Positions 27,956 through 37,039 of a stretch of 44,488 bases of DNA are shown in pieces; within the stretch, counting starts at the first letter, position 1; the number at the start of each line of letters is the position of its first letter. The notes under the pieces are model-generated. The model saw only the letters and a program-made list of their open reading frames with translations. It was not told the DNA's origin and did no database searches. The stretch is from assembly GCA_026399895.1 (NCBI GenBank), contig JAPLQC010000087.1, positions 13,536 through 58,023 of the forward strand, read 5' to 3'. The DNA is from Burkholderiales bacterium (GTDB taxonomy: Bacteria > Pseudomonadota > Gammaproteobacteria > Burkholderiales > Burkholderiaceae_D). Both the position numbers and the translations under genes were made by a program.

Positions 27956-28738
27956 ATCGACCCCACGCTGTCATCGATCCTACTGGCCACGACCCTGGCC
28001 GGGCTGATCAGTATCTCTGCTGCTGCCTTCTTGTCTTATGGCTTGCTGTCCAAGATGGTGGATCGCATGGTCAGTCTGTCGGTCGGGCTGCTGCTGGCGA
28101 CTTCGCTGCTGCATGCGCTGCCGGAGGCATTTGAGTCGAATGCCAGTCCGCATTCCTTGTTTGCTACGTTGTTGGCGGGGCTGCTGGGGTTTTTCCTGCT
28201 CGAGAAGTTGGCGATTTTGCGTCACTCGCACCACTATGAGGGGGATGGCCATGATCATGCGCACGGGCATGATGCGGATGAGGCAGGTACAGCGGGTTGG
28301 ATGATTCTGGTCGGTGACAGTCTGCACAACTTCACCGACGGCATACTGATCGCTGCGGCGTTTCTGGCGGATCCGAAACTCGGGCTGATCACTGCGCTGG
28401 CGATTACGGCGCACGAGATTCCGCAGGAGATTGGCGATTTCATCGTGCTTCTCAACGCCGGCTTCACCAAACGGCGAGCGTATTTTTATAACCTGATCAG
28501 CAGCCTGATGGCAGTGATCGGTGGTGTGGTGGGCTACTACACACTCGGCAATGGCATCGACCTGATCCCTTATGTGCTGGTGCTGGCGTCGTCAGGCTTT
28601 ATTTATATTGCAGTGAGCGACTTGATGCCGCAGATGCAGCGCCGTGCCACATGGCGTGACACGGTACCGCAGGTGATCTTGATTGCTTTGGGGGTTGGTC
28701 TGGTGTTGTTGTTCACCCATCACGTGCCCATCAACTAA
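27956..28738 (+). CDS. ZIP family metal transporter, no standard start codon
   Basis: The protein has about 260 residues with the ZIP layout. TM1 is encoded from about 27974 (SILLATTLAGLISISAAAFL). A His-rich cytoplasmic loop (SHHYEGDGHDHAHGHD) follows TM3, and the metal site is DSLHNFTDGILIA on TM4 and ITAHEIPQEIGDF on TM5. It imports zinc or related divalent metals. The frame is open back to 27899 but holds no ATG, GTG or TTG before TTG 28031, which would delete TM1. The best ribosome site (GAGGA, 27944-27948) is 7 bases from ATC 27956. The gene therefore uses a rare start, is mutated, or contains a sequencing error. Confidence 0.8.
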   Translation: MDPTLSSILLATTLAGLISISAAAFLSYGLLSKMVDRMVSLSVGLLLATSLLHALPEAFESNASPHSLFATLLAGLLGFFLLEKLAILRHSHHYEGDGHDHAHGHDADEAGTAGWMILVGDSLHNFTDGILIAAAFLADPKLGLITALAITAHEIPQEIGDFIVLLNAGFTKRRAYFYNLISSLMAVIGGVVGYYTLGNGIDLIPYVLVLASSGFIYIAVSDLMPQMQRRATWRDTVPQVILIALGVGLVLLFTHHVPIN

Positions 28739-28792
28739 AAGCCAGCGTACGCGCCGATGTTCGACGCGCGTTTTTCAGAGACTTTTACGGCA

Positions 28793-29647
28793 CTACTCGC
28801 CGACAGCAATCGGCCGCGCTGCATCCGAACTCCACTCGCTCCACGAGCCGGGATAGAGTAAAGCCCCAGGCAAGCCCGCAACCTCCATCGCTAACAAGTT
28901 GTGGCAGGCCGAGATGCCAGAGCCGCATTGCATGATGGTGTGCTCTGGGCTTTTAATCAGTGCGGCGTACTCTGCGCGTAATGCATCTGCCCCTTTGAAC
29001 CTGCCATCGGCTTGAAGATTGTCTTTGAACCAGCGGTTCTTTGCGCCGGGTATACGGCCAGCCACCGGGTCGATGGTTTCGTTCTCACCGCGAAACCGAT
29101 CGGATGCACGCGCATCAAGCACCAGCCTCGCGCGTGCCGATAAATTGGCCAGCACATCGTCGGCACTCACGGTGCCAACGAGTGAAGGTTGCAGCGTGAT
29201 CGAGCCACGCGGACGGTTAATGACGGCTTGCGTCAGCGCACCACCTTCTGCTTGCCAGGCAGGTAGTCCGCCGTCCAGCACGGCGACACTCTTATGCCCC
29301 ACCCAACGCAGCATCCACCAAACGCGTGCTGCGAACATACTGCCGTGGGCATCATAGACAATCACTTGCGAGTTGGGATAAATGCCCCAGCTGCGCAGCG
29401 TTTCAATAAAGTCGGCGGGCGAGGGTAATGGATGACGGCCACGAAATTCGCCATTTGGCCCGGCGGACTTGTCCGACAAGTCACGGTCGGAGTCCGCATG
29501 TTGCGCACCCGGGATATGGCCTGCGGCAAAGGCGTTTGCGCCTGCCGTAGGGTCGGTGAGCTCGGCACGGCAATCAAGAACAACAAACACCGGGTTGTCG
29601 AGGTGTTGCTTCAACTCCGCCGCGGTGATCAGCATGGTGAACGACAT
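28793..29647 (-). CDS. sseA: Sulfurtransferase, two rhodanese domains (3-mercaptopyruvate type)
   Basis: The protein has 284 residues. The inactive N-terminal rhodanese domain has VVLDCRAELTDP; the C-terminal domain carries the active-site loop CGSGISACHN. CGSG is typical of 3-mercaptopyruvate sulfurtransferases, whereas thiosulfate rhodaneses have CRKG. The linker segment with DARASDRFRGENETIDPVAG and IPGAKNRWF is standard. It transfers sulfur from mercaptopyruvate to thiols or cyanide in the cytoplasm. ATG 29635 (MLITAAEL) is an alternative start. It lies 20 bp after the EamA gene in the same direction. Confidence 0.92.
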   Translation of the reverse strand: MSFTMLITAAELKQHLDNPVFVVLDCRAELTDPTAGANAFAAGHIPGAQHADSDRDLSDKSAGPNGEFRGRHPLPSPADFIETLRSWGIYPNSQVIVYDAHGSMFAARVWWMLRWVGHKSVAVLDGGLPAWQAEGGALTQAVINRPRGSITLQPSLVGTVSADDVLANLSARARLVLDARASDRFRGENETIDPVAGRIPGAKNRWFKDNLQADGRFKGADALRAEYAALIKSPEHTIMQCGSGISACHNLLAMEVAGLPGALLYPGSWSEWSSDAARPIAVGE

Positions 29648-29667
29648 CAGCAGGTCTCCTATTGGAT

Positions 29668-30570
29668 TTATTTTTGAGATGAAGTGCTGCTACTGCTTCG
29701 TGCATTATAAAAGGTGGCTGCGACACCGCTGATTAGAATAATCAGGATACCCAGCCAGCCACCCACATCCAGCGTATCGTTCCAGAGCAATATGCCCCAC
29801 ATACTCGAGAACACAATGCCGGTGTATTGAAGATTGGCGGTGACTAGCATTGCCCCAAGGCGGTAGGCGCGTGTCATCGCCACTTGTGCAATGGTGGCAG
29901 TAATCCCGATCGCGAATAGCAGCAGAAAATCACGCGCAGATAAATCAGCAAATAGGTGCAAGCTGCCGGTTTCCCACCAGTTATCAATCAGCCCGCTGAC
30001 TAATCCACCCAACACGCCGCTGGCAGAAAAATAAAACACCACGCGGTATTCCGGTTCACCCATTTGACCAAGGCGCTTGACCTGAATGTAGGCGAGTGCA
30101 GAGATGAATCCGGAGATCAGTGCGGTCAGACCACCAACCCATTGTTCGGCATGAATGGTTGGCTTGAGTAGTAAGGCGACACCTATGAAACTGGTGACAA
30201 TGGCGGCGGCAAGACCCCACTCGAAACGTCGAGTCTTGTGCCACCAGCCCAGCGTGAAAACGATGGCGGCAATCCAGATCGGCGCCATGTAGTTGAGCGT
30301 CATGGCGGTAGCGAGTGGCAGGCGGGCGATGGCGAAGAACCATAACCACAATGCCGAGACGCCGACGAAACCGCGCCATGCATGTTGCCAAGGGTAGTGC
30401 GTGGTGAGTGGTAATCCGCGCAGGCGTGTCAGCAGCAACAGCAGACTGACGCCGACGACACCACGGGCAATGACGATTTCGGAGGTGGAGGCGTGTTCAG
30501 AGGCGAGCTTGACGCAGACACCCATGATGGCGAACACAAAACTCGCCAACAGCATCCAGAGTGATTGCAC
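29668..30570 (-). CDS. EamA/DMT family transporter
   Basis: The protein has 300 residues and about ten membrane helices in two EamA halves. The N-terminus MLLASFVFAIMGVCVKLASE and ARGVVGVSLLLLLTRLRG, and WGILLWNDTLDVGGWLGILIILISGV near the end, are typical of RhaT/YdcZ-like drug and metabolite exporters. Substrate unknown. It is followed by the sulfurtransferase and preceded by the Rieske oxygenase gene on the same strand with a 26-bp gap, so the three may share a transcript. Confidence 0.9.
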   Translation of the reverse strand: MQSLWMLLASFVFAIMGVCVKLASEHASTSEIVIARGVVGVSLLLLLTRLRGLPLTTHYPWQHAWRGFVGVSALWLWFFAIARLPLATAMTLNYMAPIWIAAIVFTLGWWHKTRRFEWGLAAAIVTSFIGVALLLKPTIHAEQWVGGLTALISGFISALAYIQVKRLGQMGEPEYRVVFYFSASGVLGGLVSGLIDNWWETGSLHLFADLSARDFLLLFAIGITATIAQVAMTRAYRLGAMLVTANLQYTGIVFSSMWGILLWNDTLDVGGWLGILIILISGVAATFYNARSSSSTSSQK

Positions 30571-30596
30571 TCAGCGCCCCTGGCGGTGGCGCGGAA

Positions 30597-31697
30597 TCAC
30601 AGCGCGATTTGCCTGCGGTACCACTCGTGGAAATGCTGCATGCCGTCTTCCATCGGCGATTGGTAGGGGCCCATTTCATTCACGCCGCGATCGAGCAAGA
30701 TCTTGCGGCCGGCATCCATGCGCAGCGCGATTTCATCGTCTTCGGCGCAGGTTTCCATGTAGGCGGCGCGTTCTGCATCGATGAAGCTACGCTCGAACAA
30801 GACAATCTCTTCCGGGTAGTAGAACTCAACCACGTTGGTGGTTTTTTGCGGACCGTTGGGCCACACGGTGGAGACGACTAAAACATTCGGATACCACTCG
30901 ACCATGATGTTCGGGTAGATGGTCAGCCAAATTGCACCGGACTTCGGCGCCTCGCCACCGTTGTAGCGCAGCACCTCGTCATGCCATTTTTGGTAAGTGT
31001 CTGAGCCGGATTTTTTCAGCGCTGCGTTTACGCCGACGGTTTGCACACTGTAGCCATCGCCCATTTCCCAGCGCAGGTCATTGCAGCTGACAAATTGCCC
31101 GAGCCCGGGGTGGAACGACTCGACGTGATAATCCTCGAGGTAGACCTCGATGAAGGTTTTCCAGTTGTAATCGCAATGATGGATCTCGACGTGGTCGAGC
31201 ATATAACCATCGAAATTCAGATCGCGCGCGGCCACCATGGATTTCAGCATGTTGGGCACGTCGAAACCGTTCTGATCGAACAGCAAACCATTCCAATGCT
31301 GTAGCCCGAAGCGGTTGAGATTCATGCAGGGCGTATCGGCAAAATGCGGCGCGCCGATCAGTTCACCCTTCAGGTCATAGGTCCAGCGGTGCAGCGGGCA
31401 AATAATATTGGTGGCGTTGCCGCGCCCGCTCAGCATCTTGGCTTGGCGGTGACGGCAAACATTGGAGATCAACTCCAAACCCTGGGCGTTACGCACCAGC
31501 ACCCGGCCATCGTTCTCCCATGGCAGGGTGGCGTAGTCGCCTTCATTCGGCACCATCAGCGTGTGGCCGGCGTAGCGCGGGCCTTGTTTGAATAACTTCG
31601 CGGTTTCTTGCGTGAGCAAGCCCTGATCGAAGTACACGCCTACCGGCAGTTGCGCATTCGAGCGCATGAGTTTTTCGAGACCGGCCAGATCGGACAT
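30597..31697 (-). CDS. Rieske non-haem iron oxygenase, alpha-subunit type
   Basis: The protein has 366 residues from ATG 31697; the frame extends to 31751 but the family starts with MSDLAGLEKL. The Rieske cluster ligands are CRHRQAKMLSG and CPLHRWTYDLKGELIG (C-x-H ... C-x2-H). The mononuclear iron site is seen in NWKTFIEVYLEDYHVESFHPGLG with its two histidines. No beta-subunit or reductase gene is adjacent. The gene is divergent from xseB, an arrangement I associate with many Betaproteobacteria, which hints at a conserved, perhaps non-catabolic role. Substrate unknown. Confidence 0.9.
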   Translation of the reverse strand: MSDLAGLEKLMRSNAQLPVGVYFDQGLLTQETAKLFKQGPRYAGHTLMVPNEGDYATLPWENDGRVLVRNAQGLELISNVCRHRQAKMLSGRGNATNIICPLHRWTYDLKGELIGAPHFADTPCMNLNRFGLQHWNGLLFDQNGFDVPNMLKSMVAARDLNFDGYMLDHVEIHHCDYNWKTFIEVYLEDYHVESFHPGLGQFVSCNDLRWEMGDGYSVQTVGVNAALKKSGSDTYQKWHDEVLRYNGGEAPKSGAIWLTIYPNIMVEWYPNVLVVSTVWPNGPQKTTNVVEFYYPEEIVLFERSFIDAERAAYMETCAEDDEIALRMDAGRKILLDRGVNEMGPYQSPMEDGMQHFHEWYRRQIAL

Positions 31698-31873
31698 CCT
31701 CAACCCCAAATTAATTTGCACCAACCGAAGAGAGAAAGCACCCGAAATCATCAGGCTTCATTCGGAATGAGCCGGAGGGTTTTCGGGCGAGCCGCGGATT
31801 ATACCCCTCCCCACCGCTTGGGTCAGAGGGGCGATGTGGCTAGATTTTCAGATTGAAGGTTCGGTGATTAAGA

Positions 31874-31890
31874 ATTATCGAAACGATAAT
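31874..31890. promoter_or_regulatory. 17-bp palindrome between the Rieske gene and xseB (possible operator)
   Basis: ATTATCG-AAA-CGATAAT is a perfect palindrome in the divergent intergenic region. It extends to a longer hairpin (AAGAATTATCG against CGATAATCTT, one bulged base). The half-site order is the reverse of a Fur box. An operator controlling one or both divergent genes is plausible. Confidence 0.5.
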
Positions 31891-31984
31891 CTTATGTGAG
31901 GCCGCAGCATGATTACGCCGCCAATTTCGTCGATACAGCAACTTCATCGACTAGAATGATGGGCCATTCTGCACGTTGACTGTG

Positions 31985-32245
31985 ATGCCAAAAAAGAATC
32001 TTCCCGATCAGCCCGCCGCTTCTTTTGAGCAGGCCATGGAGGAATTGGAACTCCTGGTCGAGAAGATGGAATCTGGCGCATTGCCGCTGGAAGCCTCGCT
32101 CGATGCCTACAAGCGCGGTGCCGAGTTGGTGAAATACTGCGCGGCCCAACTCGAGCGCGTCGAGCAGCAGGTGAAAGTGTTAGAGGGCGAGATGCTGACG
32201 CCTTTCGAAGACCATCAGGACGATGGCGAGGAAGACGACGAATGA
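31985..32245 (+). CDS. xseB: Exodeoxyribonuclease VII small subunit
   Basis: The protein has 86 residues from ATG 31985; GTG 31982 is the alternative. FEQAMEELELLVEKMESGALPLEASLDAYKRG is the XseB signature, followed by a helical region and an acidic tail (DDGEEDDE). With XseA it degrades single-stranded DNA to oligonucleotides. xseA is not in the window. The stop overlaps the ispA start (ATGA). Confidence 0.95.
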   Translation: MPKKNLPDQPAASFEQAMEELELLVEKMESGALPLEASLDAYKRGAELVKYCAAQLERVEQQVKVLEGEMLTPFEDHQDDGEEDDE

Positions 32246-33129
32246 GCATGCCATTCGCTGCTTGGGCTAAGCAAGTTCAGGCGGATATGGAGGTCGTGCT
32301 TGATCGCCACCTTCCAGCGCCATCAACGTCTCCCGCCAAGTTACATCAGGCGATGCGTTATGCCGCACTGGATGGCGGCAAGCGGGTTAGGCCCTTGCTG
32401 GTATTCGCGGCGGGCGCAGTGTTTGATGCGCCGACAGATGCGCTGGAGCGCGCCGCTGCTGCCGTCGAGATGATTCATGTGTATTCGCTGGTGCATGATG
32501 ATCTACCCTGCATGGATGACGATGATCTGCGACGTGGCAAGCCCACCGTGCATCGTCAGTATGACGAGGCGACTGCCCTGCTGGTTGGCGATGCATTGCA
32601 ATCGCAAGCTTTTTTAATACTCTCAGAAGGCGCTTTGGCGTCCGAGCGCAAGGTGGCAATGCTGTTGCAGCTGGCGCAAGCCGCTGGTTCTTGCGGTATG
32701 TGCGGTGGCCAGGCGATTGATCTGGATTCGGTGGGTGTTGCACTCGCATTGCCCGAGTTGGAGCAGATGCATCGTATGAAGACCGGCGCGCTGCTGCGCG
32801 CCTCGGTTCTGCTCGGTGCCTTGGCGGGCAAGTCGCTGCAAGTATCTGAGCAAGCGGCACTGGATGCTTATGCAGATGCTATCGGGCTGGCGTTCCAAGT
32901 GGTCGACGATATTCTCGATGCCACTGCAGATTCGGCAACACTCGGTAAGACCGCTGGTAAAGATGCAGCGCAGAACAAGCCCACGTATGTATCGATACTC
33001 GGGCTTGCGCCCTCGCTTGCTCTTGCAGAGAAGTTGCGGCAGGATGCTCACCATGCTCTGCAACCGTTCGGGGAGGCGGCAGTCAGGCTTCGGGAACTTG
33101 CCGATCTGATTGTGCAGAGGAAGGCATAA
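32242..33129 (+). CDS. ispA: Farnesyl diphosphate synthase (polyprenyl synthetase)
   Basis: The protein has 295 residues. The first aspartate-rich motif is [17 protein letters not shown] and the second [17 protein letters not shown] binds diphosphate. The residues before the first motif ([11 protein letters not shown]) suit a C15-type product. It condenses DMAPP and IPP for quinone, undecaprenyl and haem side chains. The order xseB-ispA-dxs links it to isoprenoid precursor supply by the MEP pathway. Confidence 0.95.
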   Translation: MSMPFAAWAKQVQADMEVVLDRHLPAPSTSPAKLHQAMRYAALDGGKRVRPLLVFAAGAVFDAPTDALERAAAAVEMIHVYSLVHDDLPCMDDDDLRRGKPTVHRQYDEATALLVGDALQSQAFLILSEGALASERKVAMLLQLAQAAGSCGMCGGQAIDLDSVGVALALPELEQMHRMKTGALLRASVLLGALAGKSLQVSEQAALDAYADAIGLAFQVVDDILDATADSATLGKTAGKDAAQNKPTYVSILGLAPSLALAEKLRQDAHHALQPFGEAAVRLRELADLIVQRKA

Positions 33130-33131
33130 CC

Positions 33132-35003
33132 ATGACACTATTACAAAAAATTAACGATCCAGCTGACCTGCGCACTTTGTCGCGGCCAGAGTTGCACAAG
33201 CTTGCCAATGAGCTTCGCACCTATCTACTCGACTCGGTCTCACAGACAGGCGGCCACTTGTCGTCGAATTTGGGTACCGTCGAACTGACGATTGCGCTGC
33301 ACTACGTGTTCAACACACCGCACGATCGGATTGTTTGGGACGTGGGTCATCAGACCTACCCGCACAAAATTCTGACCGGTCGCCGCGACCGCATGCCGAG
33401 TCTGCGACAACATGGTGGCTTGTCGGGCTTTCCCCGGCGTGATGAAAGCCCCTACGATACTTTCGGGACTGCGCACTCATCAACATCGATTTCTGCAGCG
33501 CTGGGTATGGCACTCGCTGCGCGTACCAAGGGCGAAAAGCGTCACTCGGTTGCTGTGATCGGTGATGGCGCGATGTCAGCCGGCATGGCGTTCGAGGCGT
33601 TGAATAACGCCGGTGTGTACGAAGACATCAAGATGCTGGTGGTATTGAACGATAACGACATGTCGATCTCACCACCTGTGGGTGCGCTGAATCGTTATCT
33701 TGCGCGACTGATGTCAGGCCAGTTCTACGCCGCAGCGAAAAATGTCGGTAAATCAGTATTGCCGCCCTCGATGCGCGAGTTTGCCAAGCGCTTTGAAGAG
33801 CATGCCAAGGGTATGTTGACGCCCGCCACCATGTTTGAAGAGTTCGGCTTTAACTACATTGGCCCCATCGACGGGCACGATCTCGAGGCCTTGGTACCAA
33901 CGCTGCAAAACCTGAAGAATCTCGACGGGCCGCAGTTTCTGCATGTGGTCACCAAGAAAGGGCAGGGCTATAAGTTAGCCGAGGCAGATCCCGTTCTGTA
34001 TCACGGCCCCGGCAAATTCAACCCGGCCGAGGGCATACAACCCGCCACAGCGCCCGCCAAGAAAACCTACACCCAAGTGTTTGGTGACTGGCTCTGCGAT
34101 ATGGCGAGTGCAGACGACAAATTAATAGGCATCACGCCCGCCATGCGAGAAGGTTCTGGCATGGTGGCATTCGAGCAGCAGTTCCCGGATCGCTATTACG
34201 ACGTCGGTATCGCCGAGCAGCACGCAGTGACCTTTGCGGCAGGCTTGGCTTGCGAGGGTTTGAAGCCGGTACTGGCGATTTACTCGACCTTCCTGCAGCG
34301 TGGCTATGATCAGTTGATCCATGATGTCGCGCTACAAAATCTGGATGTCACCTTCGCACTCGACCGCGCAGGATTGGTGGGTGCTGATGGCGCAACGCAC
34401 GCCGGTAATTACGACATTGCTTATTTGCGCTGCATCCCGAATATGGTTGTCATGACGCCGAGCGATGAAAGCGAGTGCCGCAAGATGCTCAGCACGGCTT
34501 ATCGCCACCCCGGTCCGGCGTCGGTGCGTTACCCACGCGGAGCTGGCCCCGGTACGGTGATCGAGCCCGATCTCGATCCGATTGAAATCGGTAAAGCAAG
34601 CGTGCGACGTCAGGGTCGTCAGGTCGCCATACTGGCTTTCGGCACTATGGTAGCGCCAGCGCTGAAAGCGGGCGAGGAGCTCAATGCTACTGTTGCCGAC
34701 ATGCGTTTCGTCAAACCGCTGGATACCGCATTGGTAGCGCAACTGGCCGCATCGCATGATCTGATTGTGACGATCGAAGAAGGCTCGGTGATGGGCGGCG
34801 CTGGCTCTGCTGTCGCAGAGGCATTGGCTGCAGCAGGCTGTGTCAAACCGCTATTGCAACTCGGTTTGCCGGATCAATTCATTGATCACGGCGATGCACA
34901 ACAGCTGCTCGCGAGCTGCGGGCTGGATGCGGCAGGTATTGCGGCTTCAGTAAATCAGCGGCTGAATAAAACCGAATCACGTTTGGTTGCTAACGGTCGC
35001 TGA
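33132..35003 (+). CDS. dxs: 1-deoxy-D-xylulose-5-phosphate synthase
   Basis: The protein has 623 residues. [21 protein letters not shown] is the N-terminal signature. [18 protein letters not shown] is the thiamin-diphosphate/metal motif (GDG...N). [13 protein letters not shown] [16 protein letters not shown] carries the catalytic glutamate. It makes DXP from pyruvate and glyceraldehyde-3-phosphate for the MEP pathway and for thiazole and pyridoxal synthesis, linking it to thiG in this window; it also needs the TPP made by the thi operon. It lies 2 bp after ispA with a GAGGAA ribosome site. It converges with the nitroreductase gene. Confidence 0.97.
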   Translation: MTLLQKINDPADLRTLSRPELHKLANELRTYLLDSVSQTGGHLSSNLGTVELTIALHYVFNTPHDRIVWDVGHQTYPHKILTGRRDRMPSLRQHGGLSGFPRRDESPYDTFGTAHSSTSISAALGMALAARTKGEKRHSVAVIGDGAMSAGMAFEALNNAGVYEDIKMLVVLNDNDMSISPPVGALNRYLARLMSGQFYAAAKNVGKSVLPPSMREFAKRFEEHAKGMLTPATMFEEFGFNYIGPIDGHDLEALVPTLQNLKNLDGPQFLHVVTKKGQGYKLAEADPVLYHGPGKFNPAEGIQPATAPAKKTYTQVFGDWLCDMASADDKLIGITPAMREGSGMVAFEQQFPDRYYDVGIAEQHAVTFAAGLACEGLKPVLAIYSTFLQRGYDQLIHDVALQNLDVTFALDRAGLVGADGATHAGNYDIAYLRCIPNMVVMTPSDESECRKMLSTAYRHPGPASVRYPRGAGPGTVIEPDLDPIEIGKASVRRQGRQVAILAFGTMVAPALKAGEELNATVADMRFVKPLDTALVAQLAASHDLIVTIEEGSVMGGAGSAVAEALAAAGCVKPLLQLGLPDQFIDHGDAQQLLASCGLDAAGIAASVNQRLNKTESRLVANGR

Positions 35004-35004
35004 T

Positions 35005-35041
35005 TAAAAGGGGCGGTGTTTTTCGTAGAAAAGCCGCTCCT
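35005..35041 (-). terminator. Probable intrinsic terminator of the acyl-amino-acid cluster
   Basis: AGGGGCGG (35009-35016) pairs with CCGCTCCT (35034-35041, one G-U pair), and TTTTC with GAAAA inside it, around a GTA loop. Read on the minus strand the hairpin is followed by CTTTTAAT, so it terminates the leftward operon that ends at 35055. It also lies directly after the dxs stop, but has no T-run on that side. Confidence 0.6.
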
Positions 35042-35054
35042 GTCGTTGTGTCTA

Positions 35055-36146
35055 TTAAATCGTGGGCTGCCCACTAGGTTTGGAAATAATTAGTTTTTCC
35101 AGCGGTAGACGCAGTGCTCGAGCAGTTGGCGCAGGCCCAAATCCAACTCGTCCTACCCACACAACACGATCAGTATCTGTGCCGATAAGCTCCCCCAGCG
35201 TTTTTCGTGCTGATGCGGCTTCTTGGAGCTGATCTATAAGGGTTGTGAATTTCACGTTCTCACTTACATAGCGTGCAAATGAAGGTATAACCATTTCCGG
35301 TTGCTGCCACAAATTTAGTTTTGTGGCCGCCAGCCATACCCGCTGTGAAGCTTTTCCGCATTCGATGAAATCGTCTTCGGTTTGTGGTTTTTGATCGCGC
35401 AAGATAATCATATGCGCGCCACAGGAAAGGGCAGTCCAGGCGTCCAATTGTAACGACGTCGACCACGCCGCGCCCATATAACGATTTAAAAACTGTACGC
35501 GCTCCCAGCTACTGAGCACCGCACGCATAATTTTTAGGTTAATGCGTCCCGGTCCAAGTGCGGCATCTGGGATGCGATCAAGGCTGTACTGGGCATTCCA
35601 TTCGATAATTGATTTATGAACGGGGTAGGCCTCGGGGATTCTTAATCGTATGCGGGTTGTTTGGAGTATGAGTTTAGCCATCTGCAAACGCTGCAGCAAA
35701 GATTCTATCCAATAAATGGTGTAATTCTTGCCAGCGGCTTGCTGCAGACTTTGTTTTTGACTATGCGTTAGTCTGCGCATCGACAGCGGCCTTCGTTGAA
35801 CTGCGCGGCGGGGTATTTCAGAAACTAAGGGGTCTACTTGTATCGTTTGTTCAGGCGAGAATCTGATATCAATCGCGAGTAATTTTCCTTGCACATGCGG
35901 CCTATGTTGAGCATGCATCTGACAGCCTTCCGAGGTAGCAGCCAATTCCATCGTTAGTAGCAAAGCTCCAATAGCTAATAGTGTATTTTGACCATGCAGA
36001 TCGTATACGCCAATTTCTTGAGCATATTGAATATGCACCACAATGCGGTGATCATCGATGACCTCAAATCGCCACGGTTGAGTGTTGTCTCCGCTAGGCG
36101 TCCATCTGGCTAGATTAAGGATGCGAATTGCTGGCGATTCGTTCAT
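35055..36146 (-). CDS. Nitroreductase-family protein (FMN-dependent, Acg/SagB-like relative)
   Basis: The protein has 363 residues. The N-terminus ILNLARWTPSGDNTQPWRFEV is the FMN-phosphate motif of nitroreductases (R-x-x-P-S-x-x-N-x-Q-P-W). AIGALLLTMELAATSEGC and CGKASQRVWLAATKLNLWQQP match the central helices, and VWVGRVGFGPAPTARALRLPLEKLI the C-terminal strand. The central 150 residues are longer and more diverged than in plain nitroreductases. Members oxidise or reduce small molecules, and SagB-type members dehydrogenate azolines. It is the last gene of the run, 7 bp after the ThiF-like gene. A ThiF plus nitroreductase fusion exists in mycobacteria (Rv1355c/MoeY, from memory), which supports a joint function. 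Confidence 0.75.
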   Translation of the reverse strand: MNESPAIRILNLARWTPSGDNTQPWRFEVIDDHRIVVHIQYAQEIGVYDLHGQNTLLAIGALLLTMELAATSEGCQMHAQHRPHVQGKLLAIDIRFSPEQTIQVDPLVSEIPRRAVQRRPLSMRRLTHSQKQSLQQAAGKNYTIYWIESLLQRLQMAKLILQTTRIRLRIPEAYPVHKSIIEWNAQYSLDRIPDAALGPGRINLKIMRAVLSSWERVQFLNRYMGAAWSTSLQLDAWTALSCGAHMIILRDQKPQTEDDFIECGKASQRVWLAATKLNLWQQPEMVIPSFARYVSENVKFTTLIDQLQEAASARKTLGELIGTDTDRVVWVGRVGFGPAPTARALRLPLEKLIISKPSGQPTI

Positions 36147-36153
36147 AGAAATT

Positions 36154-37020
36154 TTATGGGTGAGAGTTGAGGATGCGCCGTATGACAGTCATACGAAGTT
36201 TTTGTAGTGGGTTCGCATTTCCCATGGGTAGCCAAGTGCGCTTAAATTTTCCTAAATAGGCATCGAAGTGAAGGCCATGAGGAGCAGACGTCAGTTTCCC
36301 TCGACGCAGTAAAATTTTAATGGCCTCGGTTGCTGCAACCCCTGCGCAAAGGTAGCAAGCCATTGATGTCGATGGACCAGCACCCTTTTCTAAATTAACG
36401 TAGCTAGGATCTGCTAGGTAGCGATGCATTAGCGACGGCGCAAGGCCCACTAAAAATCGTAAGGCTTTTTCTGAATCTCGATGGTTATCCCATCGAAAGT
36501 AGGTTTCGAAATCCATTTCGCCTGGAATGAAACATAGCCAAGCGGCTCCCATGCCAAGAGGGGCGGCGGTGATTGCAGGGACTCTCAACTTCGCGCAAGC
36601 AGCAAAGGTTTTTTCGCGTATATCGAATGCAAAAAAATCTAATCCATCGATATATACGTCGGCGCCTCTAAGGAAATCGTCAAGCACGGTATCGTTTAAC
36701 CCTTGCCTAAAGACTTCAATCTTAGCTGTTGGGTTAATAGCAAGGGCCATGGCAGCCATGGTGTCGCATTTGGATGAATTTAACGTCGCTACAGTTGCGC
36801 CTGATTGACGATTAAAATTAGCGAGTTCGAAATGATCGAAATCTGCAATTCGAAAATTTCCTACACCCATTCGTGTGAGTGCTAGCAGGTGGTGACCGCC
36901 TACTCCACCCATTCCACCGATAGCTACAGTGCAATACCTTAGCCGTAATTGTTCTGCTTCAGTTATCCATCCCAAGTTGCGACTAAATGCTTGGGTATAA
37001 TCAAACATATGATGTTTCAT
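36154..37020 (-). CDS. ThiF/MoeB/E1-like adenylyltransferase
   Basis: The protein has 288 residues. GGMGGVGGHHLLALTRMGVG is the ATP-binding loop; FRIADFDHFELANFNRQSGA contains the acidic residues and the N-x-x-R-Q of E1-like enzymes; ADVYIDGLDFFAFDIR continues the fold. Only one CxxC pair (CYLC) is visible, so the structural zinc of ThiF/MoeB is probably missing, and I see no obvious conserved catalytic cysteine. It would activate a carboxylate as acyl-adenylate. No Gly-Gly-tailed carrier gene is next to it; ThiS is 20 kb away. ATG 37008 is an alternative start. Spacing is 19 bp to the acyltransferase upstream and 7 bp to the nitroreductase. Confidence 0.85.
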   Translation of the reverse strand: MKHHMFDYTQAFSRNLGWITEAEQLRLRYCTVAIGGMGGVGGHHLLALTRMGVGNFRIADFDHFELANFNRQSGATVATLNSSKCDTMAAMALAINPTAKIEVFRQGLNDTVLDDFLRGADVYIDGLDFFAFDIREKTFAACAKLRVPAITAAPLGMGAAWLCFIPGEMDFETYFRWDNHRDSEKALRFLVGLAPSLMHRYLADPSYVNLEKGAGPSTSMACYLCAGVAATEAIKILLRRGKLTSAPHGLHFDAYLGKFKRTWLPMGNANPLQKLRMTVIRRILNSHP

Positions 37021-37039
37021 TTTTGTTCTGACTAGTTGT

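Noticed and set aside
31874..31890. Fur box
   Set aside because: The half-sites ATTATC and GATAAT are in reverse order to the Fur consensus.
36154..37020. ThiF of thiamin synthesis
   Set aside because: It is far from the thi operon, seems to lack the zinc cysteines and lies in a tight run with acyltransferase and nitroreductase genes.
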